DNA of 22,476 nt from a virus, in IMG/VR virus record IMGVR_UViG_3300047562_003017, positions 1 to 22,476 of that record. One strand, written 5' to 3'. The notes under the pieces were generated by a model. The model was not told the origin of the DNA. It searched no databases and was given only the letters and a program-made list of their open reading frames with translations. The position numbers were made by a program, and so were the translations under genes. Positions within the stretch are counted from its first letter, which is position 1, and every line of letters begins with the position of its first letter. Below, piece by piece: positions 1-9,900 of the stretch.

Positions 1-3000
1 CTTTCAACCATGTGTATGCGCCAACAGTTTCTGTTAGTTGGTCATTGACAACATTGTCTGCACCAACCGTACCAGAACGATATGCAAGTCCGTTAAACAC
101 AGCGTTGAAGTTCGAACCAGTCAACACGTCACGTTTTACAGCATCAATGATGTAACCAGTGTCGCGTGAGCACTTATCTGCATCATATGTGAAGTAAGTG
201 TTTGCAAGATATGCAACAACTTCTTGTGCAAGGAAGTCACGGTTTTTCTGTAGTTGATTGAATGCGTTAACTTCATCAGTATTACCATGAAGGACTGCAA
301 CCGCATTTTCCGCTACACGAACAAGAGTGTGTACACCACCAGAACCGATGCCAACATTAACTTGAATTGTGTTGACATCTGGAACCCCTGTAATTGTCAA
401 TGGAGTTCTGTATGGTGGATCAGATGGACGTGGGTGTGAAAGTTCGATCAACCCGTTATCTGAATTACAAGTGAATGTAAAGGAACCTGGCATCAACTCT
501 ACACGATCACCAGCAAGCAATCCATGGTTCGGAATTGTTATGGAGAACACTCCAGTAGCTGGTACGTAAGAACCACCAGTCGGTGTTTTGAATTCTGCAT
601 AAGATGCGGGATCGCTATAGACGATAACGTCATCACGGATGCAATTTGGTTTTGCACTTACAAATGTGTGTGCACCAGTGTAACCACCAGCGTTACCAAC
701 ATTAATAGTAAATGTTGTTTCACTTGCAGACTTGATCTTAATAGGTTTCTTGTTGAATGGGTCTGTCGCACGAGGATGTGTAATTTCGATAATTGCACCA
801 TTCGCTGCGGCACAAGAGAACGTCATGCTCTCTGGTTCCAATTCAACATAAGAACCAACCGCAAGATTGTGTACCCCAATGGTAACAACCATATCACCCG
901 TTACTGGGTCATATACTGCAGTTGTTGGAGTATATGTATTCTTGCGTACTTCATTATAGACTGAAACTGCGTCTTCGTCAACACTATAGAACGTATGAGT
1001 ACCAGTATATCCGCCTGCAGGGCCAGGATTTACTGTAATAGTTGTTGCATTTACCGCAGTGATTTCAAGTGGTGTCTTATAAGCTGGGTCAGTACGTCTT
1101 GGGTGAGCGATAATCTGATTGTTTGCACCACACTCAAATCTAAATGATTCAGGTGCAATCAAAATCTTATCATCTGTTGTTAGGTTGTGTACACCAAGAG
1201 TGATAACCATTTCACCAGTTACTGGGTTGTATGTCGCAGTGGTTGGTGTGTATGCACGACCAGAACCTTTCATGATGTGAATGATTTCATCAAATGCTGC
1301 GCCTGCAGTTTGAATTGCAGAACTGTCGTGAACGAGTTGTTTTACTGCGTTGTGTTGTGCAGAAACAAATGTGTGTGCACCAGCATAACCGCCTGCATCG
1401 CCACCGTTAAATGTAATGGTTGTTGTGTTTGCAGCAGTCACAGGAATTGGTTTATCAAACAATGGGTCGCTGACACGTGGGTGAGAAATTTCAACCGTGG
1501 CAGAAGATGTTGCATTAACGCAAGAGAATGTGATACCCTCTTTAGCAAGTTTAATTGCGTCACCAACCTGAATGTTGTGATTAGGAATAGTTAGAATAGT
1601 TTCACCAGTCAGAGGATCGTATGATGCATCTGTAGGTGTGTATTCCGCACTTGTCATGTCAGAGACAAGAGACTTCAACTCCTTAACCGCACCAACTGTT
1701 TCTGGCAACTGATCACCAACAACTTCACTTGCAGTACCGAAGTAATATCCAACACCAGTTTGTACTGAGTTGAAGTTTGTTCCCAATACCATGTCTTGCT
1801 GAACAGCTGGAAGAATGTGTTTTTGAATGTCACGTGCACACTTTTCACTGTCGTAGATGAAATAATTGTTGTCAATCCATCCCATCATGTAGTCTTGGAT
1901 GTACTTCTTGTTAGCCTGTAGTTGTTTACGTGCGTTTCTCTTATCTACAGAAATCGAAGGATCATCACTGAATCTAATACCAGTTCCTACAACTTGAATT
2001 GAATTTTCTAGTGTTCTTTGATAAGCGTGAACACCGTTATATCCGCCCGCGTCACCAGCATTAAATGTGATAGTGTACGGTGTTACAGATAGAACCTGAG
2101 TTGCGTTTTTGAACAGAGGATCAGAAGGACGTGGGTGTGAAATTTCCACAGTCTCAAGAGTTGCAGTATTGGTGCAGCTGTATGTGATACCGAATGGTGA
2201 AATTTCAATAAGATCACCAGCTTCGATATTGTGCAATACATCGAATGTAACAACTGTTACACCAGTTGTTGGATCGTATGTTGACCCAATTGGAGTGTAT
2301 GAATTTTCTGCAAGTCTAACCGCCTCGGCGTCAGCGCTTACAAAGAAGTGAATTCCTGTATAACCCTTGGCTGTACCAACCTGAACAACAATCGTAGTGT
2401 CAGTCACTTCAAGAATAGGAAGTGCTTTCTGATAGGCAGGGTCTGTTGTTCTTGGGTGAACGATTTGTTGTTTCGGAATACCACATTCGAAAGTGAAACT
2501 TTCTGTTTCAAGAACAATTTCTTGCCCTTCCACTAGACGGTGCTTGCCAATTTCGATTTCCATGATACCAGAAATTGGATCATATTCTGCAAAAGTTGGT
2601 GTATAAGTCTTGCGGTTTTCTTCCAACGCATCGATGATGTTATCAAAAGCACGATCTGCACGAATAGAACCGATTGCAGAGTTTTCATCGATGATTTCGT
2701 TTGTTTGTTCTTTTAGTCTCTTATATGCGGCAATCGTTTCATCACGTTGGTTGTTGATAACCTTTGCAGCTGCATTCATGTAATATGCATTACCTGCAGT
2801 AACTGAGTTGTAGTTGGTATCCAACAACATATCACGTGCAACTGCAGGAAGAATGTATTCCTGAGTGTCACGGCGGCACGTCGCACTGTTATATGCGAAG
2901 AATTCGTCGTTGTCTTCGATCCAGTCGATCAACTCATCTTGAATAAACGAACGATTGTCTTGAAGTTGCTTTCTTGCAGCAGTATATGCATTAACAACTT

Positions 3001-3410
3001 CAGTGTTTCCAACTTCTGTCCAGATAATTGGGTTCGCATATTCTTCTCCGTTTTCAAGAATGTTCAACAATTCGTCATAAGAAGTGTTTGCACGCTCAAG
3101 GATTTCTGTGTTTGCGTTACCAAAGATTGTTCCCAAACGACCCTGTAGATAACGGTTTGCACCCGCTGTTTCTTCGAGCTGTTCGCCAGGAACTACGTAA
3201 GAGATTGGTGAACGGTATGTGATACCACTCAAGCGGCCCCAATAGTTAGAACCAGTTTGAATATCTTCTGACAGTTTGTCAAGGATGATACCAGTGTCAC
3301 GATAACACTTCTCTGAGTCATATCCTTGATATCCAAGACCACCACTTGTCGTATTAGACGTTAGGTAATCAACCATATCGTCAATGATATTGTTTGCATT
3401 TAGGAGAATT
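1..3410 (-). repeat. Fibre repeat module B, four copies of about 90 residues
   Basis: Four helical-looking copies lie at about 3130-3410, 2707-2997, 1665-1955 and 1-275 (the last is cut by the window edge). The shared plan is QLQxNxxxIQD, a tyrosine-rich (Y/F)xYDxEKCxRD segment, I(L/I)xAVxxD, then (G/D)(S/T)N(F/Y)NxVxxGxxYY and QLxETVGAxxxLK. The first copy is the most divergent, with YLTSNTTSGGLGYQGYDSEKC at its start. The central Cys-x-Arg-Asp is present in all four. The order along the protein is B B A A B A A A A B. Confidence 0.85.
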
Positions 3411-5722
3411 GTGTCACCGAATGCAGTATTTCCACCCGCAGTAGGGTCAATAACTGCCGATGTATCTCTAGGAGCATAGAAGGTTGTTGTTCCCTTCGCT
3501 CTCATAGAAATGTCACCAAACTGTGTACCAGAGTTGTTAAGTGTAAGTTGTCCACCGTTCAATGCATAGAACGCACAACGGGTAAAGATTGACAATGAAC
3601 CGATACCGTTAATACCCGCACCATCTCTGGCGACATAGCCGAGACCGTTTTGAGTACGAGGTGTGAAACCGAATGTCAATACGTAAGTATAGAGTGAGTC
3701 TGGGTCAAGAACACGGCGGTCTGCAAGCACACATCCACCACCACGACCCACAAGCGGGTTCGGGAAGTCATCGATACCAATAACCGCAATGTTACCTGTA
3801 CCACCAGATTCGGAAATGATTGTGTCACCTACGTTTATTTCACCCTTTAGGTTACGAACATAGATACGATTATCTGACGCAACGTCTTGGTCCCAAGAAA
3901 CGTAACCCTGTGCACCAGAACCAAATACAATTTCATCACCTTCTGCAAAGGTGCCTGTGTGTCCTGGCGCCATGAAGATTTCACGACCAAGGTCGGCAAG
4001 AGTACCTTTGGAGTTAAATGGTTGTAGTGGTGGTTCAACATCCGCACGAAGGAAGTTCGACAACTGGGATGAGTCACGAATATATGGTGAACGTCTTAGT
4101 TTTGCGCCTGGACGATACGCAATCGCGAAACCGCCTTCTGGGTAGTCAAAGTTATCTACTTTCCAATTAGTGTAAGAGAAACCTTGTACGTAACAACCAG
4201 AACCAACTAGAATTGCGTTATTGAATTCGTAGCCAGGCAACGCTTCGATAACTGTTGCGTACTGTCCAGAAGTTGAAGTCAATGAACAGTCGTCTGGAAG
4301 CGCAACGCCACCCTTGGTATAGTAAGTGCCTGGACCACAAGAAATGTGAACTGCGTTGTTCACGTCATTACGGGAATAGACACCGCCTGCTTTTTCAAGA
4401 GCAAGTTCTGCAGCGCGTTCTAGTGTTCTTACGGGTTGTAAGATTGTGCCAGGGTTTCTGTCGTCACCACTTGAAGCTTCAACATAAACCTTCAACGCGG
4501 TTCTTGTTGTTCTGGAGATTTCATCAAAGAATTGACGATAAGTTATCTTCTCAGTTTCACCAGTTTTTACATTCTTGATTGCAAAATATGCATTTTCATC
4601 GATACGAGGTTCAAACTCGTTTGCGATATCCATATTGAAGTCAACAAGTTCTGGACGATTAATTCTTGAGTCATTAATGTCTGCATTTTTGACCTCACCA
4701 CCTTCGAAGGTAGACTGAGAAATGCCTGTGTTGGACATAGAGGAAGAAGTAATTTTCGCATCTTGTAGAGAAATATCTGAGAGTTCACCAGTGAAAGTGC
4801 TGTTTGCAATAACAGAATCTACAATTAGGCCAGTATCAATAGTTGTATTTGTGAATACGTTATTGTTACCAGTCCCATCAGAGAAGTCTGAATTTGTGAT
4901 TGTAAGGTTATTTGCGGTTGAATCGTAGATTTCACCGTTTCTGAATACGGAAACATCAATCTCAAAGTTTGTTGCTACTACGTTATTTGCAGTACCATCA
5001 TTAAACTGTGAATTGGTGATAATTAAATTGTTCGCAGTAGAATCACCAATGAAACCGTCTGTAAATCTTGACTGATCAATTTCAAAATCGTATGCAAAGA
5101 CATTATTTGCGGTACCGTCATTAAACTCTGAGTTCGAAATAATTAAGTTGTTTGCAAACGAATCTGTAATAATACCATTAGCAAAGGTAGATTCAGTTAT
5201 TGCTATGTTGTTTGCAGTTGAGTCTGAAATACTACCATTCGAAAATGTAGATTCGGTGATTGTTATGTTGTTTGCGGTAGAATCTGTGATGACGCTATCA
5301 TCAATAGTGGAGTTGATCAGAGTAACGTTGTTACCTGATACTGTTTCCATCGTACCGAAGTTGAATTCTGAATTAGTGATTACGAGATTGTTCGCAACGG
5401 AATCGTATAGTTCGCCGTCATAAAATACGGAATCTTCGATATCTGCGCGATTAATATCTGTGTCATTGACCGATCCACGATTAAACTCGTTATCGTTCAT
5501 GACGTTGTCTCTGATTAGGTTATCAAAGATCGTCGTGCCACTGATGGAACCACCAGTGATTGTAATTCTATCGAAAATTTCGTACTGAATGGCCTGAACG
5601 AGTTCTCTTCTCGTAATGTTTTTAGTACCGTCATCGCCTTGTACTAGGTTAACGATGACAAATAAGTCTTCCGTCCTAGTATTAGCGCCGGTAATGGAAC
5701 CTAATTCAGAAATTTTTGACAT
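1..5722 (-). CDS. Giant modular tail-fibre-like protein, 3' end outside window
   Basis: An uninterrupted frame starts at ATG 5722 (MSKISELGSITG...) and is still open at base 1, giving at least 1907 residues. I see these regions in order: an N-terminal ~45-residue segment resembling phage fibre attachment ends; about ten 20-residue tandem repeats (residues ~88-308); a segment with VYVEASSGDDRNPGT and HISCGPGTY (~415-465), typical of the start of right-handed beta-helix fibres; a middle domain; then two interleaved repeat modules from residue ~770 onwards. The start has a weak AAGG ribosome site and an AATAAATA octamer 28 nt upstream. The likely role is a peripheral fibre or host-contact structure on the virion. 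This is inferred from modular repeats, size and position after baseplate genes; no receptor-binding or enzymatic motif was recognised. The C terminus, where a binding tip or chaperone would usually be, is not visible. Confidence 0.88.
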   Translation of the reverse strand, partial: MSKISELGSITGANTRTEDLFVIVNLVQGDDGTKNITRRELVQAIQYEIFDRITITGGSISGTTIFDNLIRDNVMNDNEFNRGSVNDTDINRADIEDSVFYDGELYDSVANNLVITNSEFNFGTMETVSGNNVTLINSTIDDSVITDSTANNITITESTFSNGSISDSTANNIAITESTFANGIITDSFANNLIISNSEFNDGTANNVFAYDFEIDQSRFTDGFIGDSTANNLIITNSQFNDGTANNVVATNFEIDVSVFRNGEIYDSTANNLTITNSDFSDGTGNNNVFTNTTIDTGLIVDSVIANSTFTGELSDISLQDAKITSSSMSNTGISQSTFEGGEVKNADINDSRINRPELVDFNMDIANEFEPRIDENAYFAIKNVKTGETEKITYRQFFDEISRTTRTALKVYVEASSGDDRNPGTILQPVRTLERAAELALEKAGGVYSRNDVNNAVHISCGPGTYYTKGGVALPDDCSLTSTSGQYATVIEALPGYEFNNAILVGSGCYVQGFSYTNWKVDNFDYPEGGFAIAYRPGAKLRRSPYIRDSSQLSNFLRADVEPPLQPFNSKGTLADLGREIFMAPGHTGTFAEGDEIVFGSGAQGYVSWDQDVASDNRIYVRNLKGEINVGDTIISESGGTGNIAVIGIDDFPNPLVGRGGGCVLADRRVLDPDSLYTYVLTFGFTPRTQNGLGYVARDGAGINGIGSLSIFTRCAFYALNGGQLTLNNSGTQFGDISMRAKGTTTFYAPRDTSAVIDPTAGGNTAFGDTILLNANNIIDDMVDYLTSNTTSGGLGYQGYDSEKCYRDTGIILDKLSEDIQTGSNYWGRLSGITYRSPISYVVPGEQLEETAGANRYLQGRLGTIFGNANTEILERANTSYDELLNILENGEEYANPIIWTEVGNTEVVNAYTAARKQLQDNRSFIQDELIDWIEDNDEFFAYNSATCRRDTQEYILPAVARDMLLDTNYNSVTAGNAYYMNAAAKVINNQRDETIAAYKRLKEQTNEIIDENSAIGSIRADRAFDNIIDALEENRKTYTPTFAEYDPISGIMEIEIGKHRLVEGQEIVLETESFTFECGIPKQQIVHPRTTDPAYQKALPILEVTDTTIVVQVGTAKGYTGIHFFVSADAEAVRLAENSYTPIGSTYDPTTGVTVVTFDVLHNIEAGDLIEISPFGITYSCTNTATLETVEISHPRPSDPLFKNATQVLSVTPYTITFNAGDAGGYNGVHAYQRTLENSIQVVGTGIRFSDDPSISVDKRNARKQLQANKKYIQDYMMGWIDNNYFIYDSEKCARDIQKHILPAVQQDMVLGTNFNSVQTGVGYYFGTASEVVGDQLPETVGAVKELKSLVSDMTSAEYTPTDASYDPLTGETILTIPNHNIQVGDAIKLAKEGITFSCVNATSSATVEISHPRVSDPLFDKPIPVTAANTTTITFNGGDAGGYAGAHTFVSAQHNAVKQLVHDSSAIQTAGAAFDEIIHIMKGSGRAYTPTTATYNPVTGEMVITLGVHNLTTDDKILIAPESFRFECGANNQIIAHPRRTDPAYKTPLEITAVNATTITVNPGPAGGYTGTHTFYSVDEDAVSVYNEVRKNTYTPTTAVYDPVTGDMVVTIGVHNLAVGSYVELEPESMTFSCAAANGAIIEITHPRATDPFNKKPIKIKSASETTFTINVGNAGGYTGAHTFVSAKPNCIRDDVIVYSDPASYAEFKTPTGGSYVPATGVFSITIPNHGLLAGDRVELMPGSFTFTCNSDNGLIELSHPRPSDPPYRTPLTITGVPDVNTIQVNVGIGSGGVHTLVRVAENAVAVLHGNTDEVNAFNQLQKNRDFLAQEVVAYLANTYFTYDADKCSRDTGYIIDAVKRDVLTGSNFNAVFNGLAYRSGTVGADNVVNDQLTETVGAYTWLK
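316..2605 (-). repeat. Fibre repeat module A, six copies of about 92 residues
   Basis: Six copies of a beta-rich module occur in the giant fibre, at approximately 2330-2605, 2022-2299, 1361-1642, 983-1252, 653-934 and 316-592. Each follows the same plan: YTPT..YDP.TG, then a His in an (N/V)HN(L/I)..GD turn, a Cys in the TF(S/E)C strand, the motif HPR..DP, an ITxxNxGxAGGY strand and a final G-x-H-T-F. Copy 1 is the first translated. Copies 1-2 and 3-6 form two runs separated by one module B. I do not recognise a named domain; the modules probably extend the fibre shaft or form side domains. Confidence 0.88.
4861..5461 (-). repeat. 60-bp / 20-residue tandem repeats, about ten units
   Basis: Within the giant fibre gene the translation repeats with an exact 20-residue period. 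Example units begin STANNLTITNSDFSDG, STANNITITESTFSNG, STANNIAITESTFANG and SFANNLIISNSEFNDG. The core is A-N-N-(L/I)-x-I-x-(N/E)-S-x-F-x-(D/N)-G. Units alternate in part with a more divergent type (VFAYDFEIDQSRFTDG, VVATNFEIDVSVFRNG). Two or three degenerate, slightly shortened units continue down to about 4680. Alternating hydrophobic residues with Asn and Gly at turns fit stacked rungs of a beta-helix or beta-solenoid; that fold is inferred. Confidence 0.85.
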
Positions 5723-5749
5723 TATAGTCTACCTTGTAATGTTTCTTTT

Positions 5750-5757
5750 TATTTATT
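5750..5757 (-). promoter_or_regulatory. Candidate late promoter before giant fibre gene
   Basis: The minus strand reads AATAAATA, seven of eight bases of the T4 late promoter octamer TATAAATA, in the 54-nt gap before the giant fibre gene and 28 nt from its ATG. The T4-type octamer is established for T4-like late genes; its use here is inferred from position and from two similar sites in the window. Confidence 0.5.
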
Positions 5758-5776
5758 ACAGACTTATCATATCAAA

Positions 5777-6745
5777 TCAAAATTCATCCAAGTGATTTGC
5801 ATCATCTGAATAAATTTTTTCACCGTTTTCCAACCGATCTACTTTTTCACTCAATTCCTTTATAGCCTGTATCAATAATGGTATTATGTTATCGTAACGG
5901 ACGGCTTTGTGGCCTTCTTCGTTTATCTCGAAAGTGATATTTGGGAGAACTTCTTCCACTTCTTGGGCTACAACACCCGCCACTCTTTCGTTAGGCCTGT
6001 CGATATAGTTAAAAGTGTATCCTCCAATTGATTTTACTTTATCTAAAGCATTATCAATTAGTTCAAGGTTTTCTTTCAATCTAATATCAGAAATATTCCA
6101 GTTCGTTGCAACGTCACCAGCAAACAAACCGTCTCCAGTGACTGTTAGGTTCCCATTGATAGTAATGTCGTCGTCAAAAGAAAGACCTGCAACCCCACTT
6201 AAACTTCCAGAAAATGTGATGTTGTTTGCAAAAAGATCATCACACGTCACGTCATTGTCGAATGTAGCGTTGTTGCCAGTGATATTTTCTTCTAAAGCAA
6301 TGTTAAAGGTTGACACCGTACCAGAAGGAGAAATAGAAAACTTTCTTTCTCCAGTACCAGTGTCAATAATGAATTCAGCATTGACGGTATCTTCCATACC
6401 AATGTCCCAAGATATCACTCCATCCGTATATCTTGTTTTACCACCAGCTGATGGGAAACGGAAAGTTGCACAGATTCCGTTGGACAACGCATTATGGATT
6501 GTTGGTGAACCGAATGTTACGCTACCACCATTGGTGTCTGCTTCGATAAAATCAGTCGCGACATTAGCGGTAATGAGAGAAGCGTTAAAGTTACCAACAA
6601 GTGTTGCGTTACCAATAGTCGTGTCACCACCAGCCGAAGCGGTCATCGCCTCAGAACGGATGATACCTGTTAATTCGTTTGTTTTGTCAAACCAATTTTG
6701 AAAGGTTTGAGTTACTACGATATTGGCTATTGACGGTTTTGCCAT
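5777..6745 (-). CDS. Tail fibre protein with S74 intramolecular chaperone domain
   Basis: This 322-residue protein has a beta-rich body (roughly residues 35-215, with repeated N.T..GN and DD.T.NG.LTVTGDG strands) and a C-terminal Peptidase_S74 / intramolecular chaperone domain. The domain is identified by SDIRLKENLELI, GYTFNY, VAGVVAQEVEEVLP and RYDNIIPLLIQAIKEL, ending in a short coiled coil. In this family the C-terminal chaperone trimerises the fibre and then cuts itself off just before the Ser of the S-D-x-R-x-K motif; here that is Ser219, with Lys224 as partner, leaving a mature fibre of about 218 residues. Its start overlaps the stop of the preceding 65-residue gene (TAATG), so the two are translationally coupled. 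Likely a short fibre or fibre-tip component of the baseplate region; its attachment partner is not identifiable. Confidence 0.88.
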   Translation of the reverse strand: MAKPSIANIVVTQTFQNWFDKTNELTGIIRSEAMTASAGGDTTIGNATLVGNFNASLITANVATDFIEADTNGGSVTFGSPTIHNALSNGICATFRFPSAGGKTRYTDGVISWDIGMEDTVNAEFIIDTGTGERKFSISPSGTVSTFNIALEENITGNNATFDNDVTCDDLFANNITFSGSLSGVAGLSFDDDITINGNLTVTGDGLFAGDVATNWNISDIRLKENLELIDNALDKVKSIGGYTFNYIDRPNERVAGVVAQEVEEVLPNITFEINEEGHKAVRYDNIIPLLIQAIKELSEKVDRLENGEKIYSDDANHLDEF

Positions 6746-6942
6746 TACTTATTTTCCAACTGTTTTATTTTTTCGCACATTATACGCAAAGTCATTTGAA
6801 TTTCATTGACATCAGACTGAAGTTTGTCTATCTTTCTATAATACATTCTTTCCGTTTTATATTTAGTCAGCGCAGCAGCATCTGTGTTCAATAGAGCACC
6901 AGAATGTTGATCCCTCTTCAGTGTGTCAACTAACTTTGTCAT
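6745..6942 (-). CDS. Small coiled-coil protein, unknown function
   Basis: This 65-residue protein begins MTKLVDTLKRDQHSGALLNTD and has a C-terminal half with heptad-spaced hydrophobics (IDKLQSDVNEIQMTLRIM and following), suggesting a coiled coil. It overlaps the end of the 1818-residue gene by 4 nt (ATGA) and the following fibre start by 1 nt (TAATG), so it is coupled on both sides. That arrangement, with a GAGG site upstream, supports it being a real gene. I do not recognise a family. From position it could be a fibre adaptor, a short bundle protein in the baseplate, or a fibre assembly factor. Confidence 0.7.
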   Translation of the reverse strand: MTKLVDTLKRDQHSGALLNTDAAALTKYKTERMYYRKIDKLQSDVNEIQMTLRIMCEKIKQLENK

Positions 6943-9900
6943 GTCAATGCAATACCTCTATAATCTTTAACGATTGGTACGTTGTAGACATTTGGTGACA
7001 ACAATTCAATTCTTACAGCAAATCTTCTGAAAGTTTTATAAGTTGCACCAGCCCCACCGCGTGTCGTATATCTAAACACACCAGAACCATCTTTGTTTGC
7101 GGATGAAATTCGATATCTAAATTCACGATAATCGTCCAAGTTCAAAGAAGACGAATATGTTTCAACGCCTTCAAACTTTTCTAATTCGATCCAATCCAAC
7201 TCATCGAAAGACTGCACGTCAAAAGTATTTTGCGCACGAATATAAGTTTTAATATCCGTTCCAATCGGTCTGTATGCAGAAAGAATTAAGTTAAAGTCTT
7301 CAGCGTCAAAGTCTTCTGCTAATTCTACTATCTTCGAAATGAAATTCGCAGTTTCGCCTGGTGTGTTTGTTATGTCATATTTATAGGCCAAAAGTTTACT
7401 TGTTTCAATATCAATAAACGGAGAAGAAACCAAGTTTCCACCGTTCTCCATGTTTACTTTAATCTCAAATTTCAAACTACCAGAAAGGTTATTTGTTTTA
7501 CTATAAAGAATGACCCCACCTTTGTTGAAGTTGTTATTGTCATTAAACTTCATAGGCATGTTATAAGTCGAACCAAGGTTTGCAGGCGATATAAACGTAC
7601 CAGAAAGATCAGTTCTTGTCTTACTGTTATTTACACGTTGGATAAATGGTTGTACGTAACTCAAATTAATGTTATCAATACTTACTATGTCTGCAGTAGC
7701 TCTAGAATCTGATCCAGTGATAGTGGACCCCACACTGAATACTTTACCACTTCTAACACTACTATTGTCAAGATACATAATTTCTGGTTCTATGATATCA
7801 TAGTAAGAAAGTTCTCCAGCTACAACTGGAGTACCAGTCGCATTACTGTACGTTTGTGTTGCTGGTTTATTCGTTGTGATGGTATCTGCAGTAACAGCCG
7901 TAACACGGAAAATGTCTAGGTTATCTGTATTTGCAGTTTCATTAACTTTGATGAAATCACCAACAGAGTAGACCGTGTCGAAATTCGCACCACTTGTTCT
8001 GTTAATTGTTGTATTTGCAGATGCAATGCCGACAACTTGTGCAGTACCTGCATCTTGATATACAACTTCACCACGGTTGAATTGACCAGTGATATCTGTT
8101 ACTGTAAAGAATTCGTGGTCTTTGTTAGTGAGTACGAGTTCACCTTGGTTAGCATTGAAAACGTGACGGTACAGTGTGAACTTAACGTCTTCGTCTTGGT
8201 ATGATTGCCACGCACGGTTGTTTGTTGACGTGAAGAGAACACCATCACCCCAGTCTTGGGTGATAGGTCTTCCTTGTGTCGCGCCGGGTGTCAAATCATT
8301 ACCACCAACCTTAGATGTGAAAATCAAGTAATCTGGATCATTTGCATCAGGCATCACGACAAAACAATATTCCTTTTCCAATTCCAATTGAACTGGAGCA
8401 GGGAATTCAATTGTAGTTGCAACACTTGCATCGTCCGAAATGTTAACTTGAGAAGCAAGAAGGTGAACTTTACCGAATGGGATTATTGTCGATGCTGGAT
8501 AACCATTAATAACTTCACGCAACATAACTGTTACGCCGTTTACACCACCGCCGCCAACAAGTGTGGAAGATGATTTACGCTTGAAATACAAATCCAGTTT
8601 TGAAATCATTACGGAGTTACTTCCCTGACCCATACCTCTCTTAAGGAAGAAAGTCTGTGCAAGTGGGTCTGGATTGCGCCCGCGATCATTGTCATTATCA
8701 TCTCTAGGTGGTGGAGGCGGACGGAACGTAACACTTCGATCACTTCTTGAAGAAGTTGTAATAGAAGTTTCCGGCATACGAGTAGACAAACTTGACTTCT
8801 CGACACTGAAGTTGTATGCACGGTAAGTAATTTTCGATTTAGATGTAGCTGCGCTACCAATTGTATCATAATTGTCGGTATCCGCGATTTCTAATACACG
8901 ATCACCAACAAAGAAAGTATTTGGTGGCAATCTGAACACCGCACGAAGAATACCATTTTCATCTGATAGAACTGCAGCGCCAAATGCCCCATTACGTTCT
9001 ACAGAAGTGACTGAGTTCGAAAGTGTGCCTGGACATACGTTATTATTAACCGATATTCTATCAAAGAAGAAATAATGACGTGTATTTGGTCTCAAACCTG
9101 ATACATAAATCTTAATGTCACGAGGGGACATGTAAGGTTGGAACTGTATGTTAGACACAAAGTCACCAACTCTATTTGCTTCAGCACCTGATGTGACTTG
9201 CAACGATCCTATAGTATCAGTGAATGTTACAGTACCGCCATTCGCACGGGCACGGCGAATTTGCTCTTGCACGGCCGCACTGAATTCATTAGTGCTTAAT
9301 CTTGCATCCGTCAAAGGAATAAATCTTTGAATGGATTCTGCGAAATCTACGAAAGGCTGCGTAAAGTCTATTTCTACTGGGTTGGTAGTAGTGTCATAAG
9401 TTGCATCGAACTCTGGACTAATACTTGCCTGACCAGCGTAATTATAGAAATTACTTACGCAGTTTCTAAAAGAAGTTGCATATGGTTGACTGATTACTTC
9501 AGCGTGTGCATTTCTGCTTAGAGTGCCCACAACAGGAACTTCTGTCAAGGACGGTGCAGGGAATACGGTAGAGTTTGTTGAAGTGAGATACTTAAGATCA
9601 AGGTCAAAGGTTCTCACCGAAGGCGTCATAACCTTTTTATTGAAATGCACAGCAGCATTATACTTTGGATCTCTTACGTTGGCAAGAGACAAGTTGTTAA
9701 AAGGATCAACAATAAATCCGTTTTTAAATCTTGTCAACCCGTTTTCGTCGAGAACTGTAAGGTTATTTGTCTCTTGTTCCAATTGGTTCAATGAAGTGTA
9801 ATACACAAGTCTATCGATTTTTTCTTCGATGCTTCTGATATCCTTCATTGTATAACGTCTCGTGCCTTTTGGTTTTGCACGTACTGCGTATTCTCTCTTA

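Noticed and set aside
254-964. Plus-strand small open frames rich in Cys and Arg
   Set aside because: They are antisense to the module A repeats of the giant fibre; their recurring Cys/Val/Thr pattern is simply the repeat read backwards.
1-3410. Possible direct-repeat mobile element or CRISPR-like array
   Set aside because: The recurring similar DNA segments are several hundred bases apart, stay in frame and encode conserved protein modules; there are no short identical repeats with unique spacers.
6015-6701. Plus-strand open frame of 228 codons
   Set aside because: It is fully antisense to the S74 fibre gene, whose protein motifs are clear; its composition reads as a shadow and it has no ribosome site or plausible operon partner.
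7378-7385. Perfect TATAAATA octamer on the minus strand
   Set aside because: It lies inside the 1818-residue coding region, more than 430 nt from the next start codon, so chance in AT-rich coding DNA is the simpler reading.
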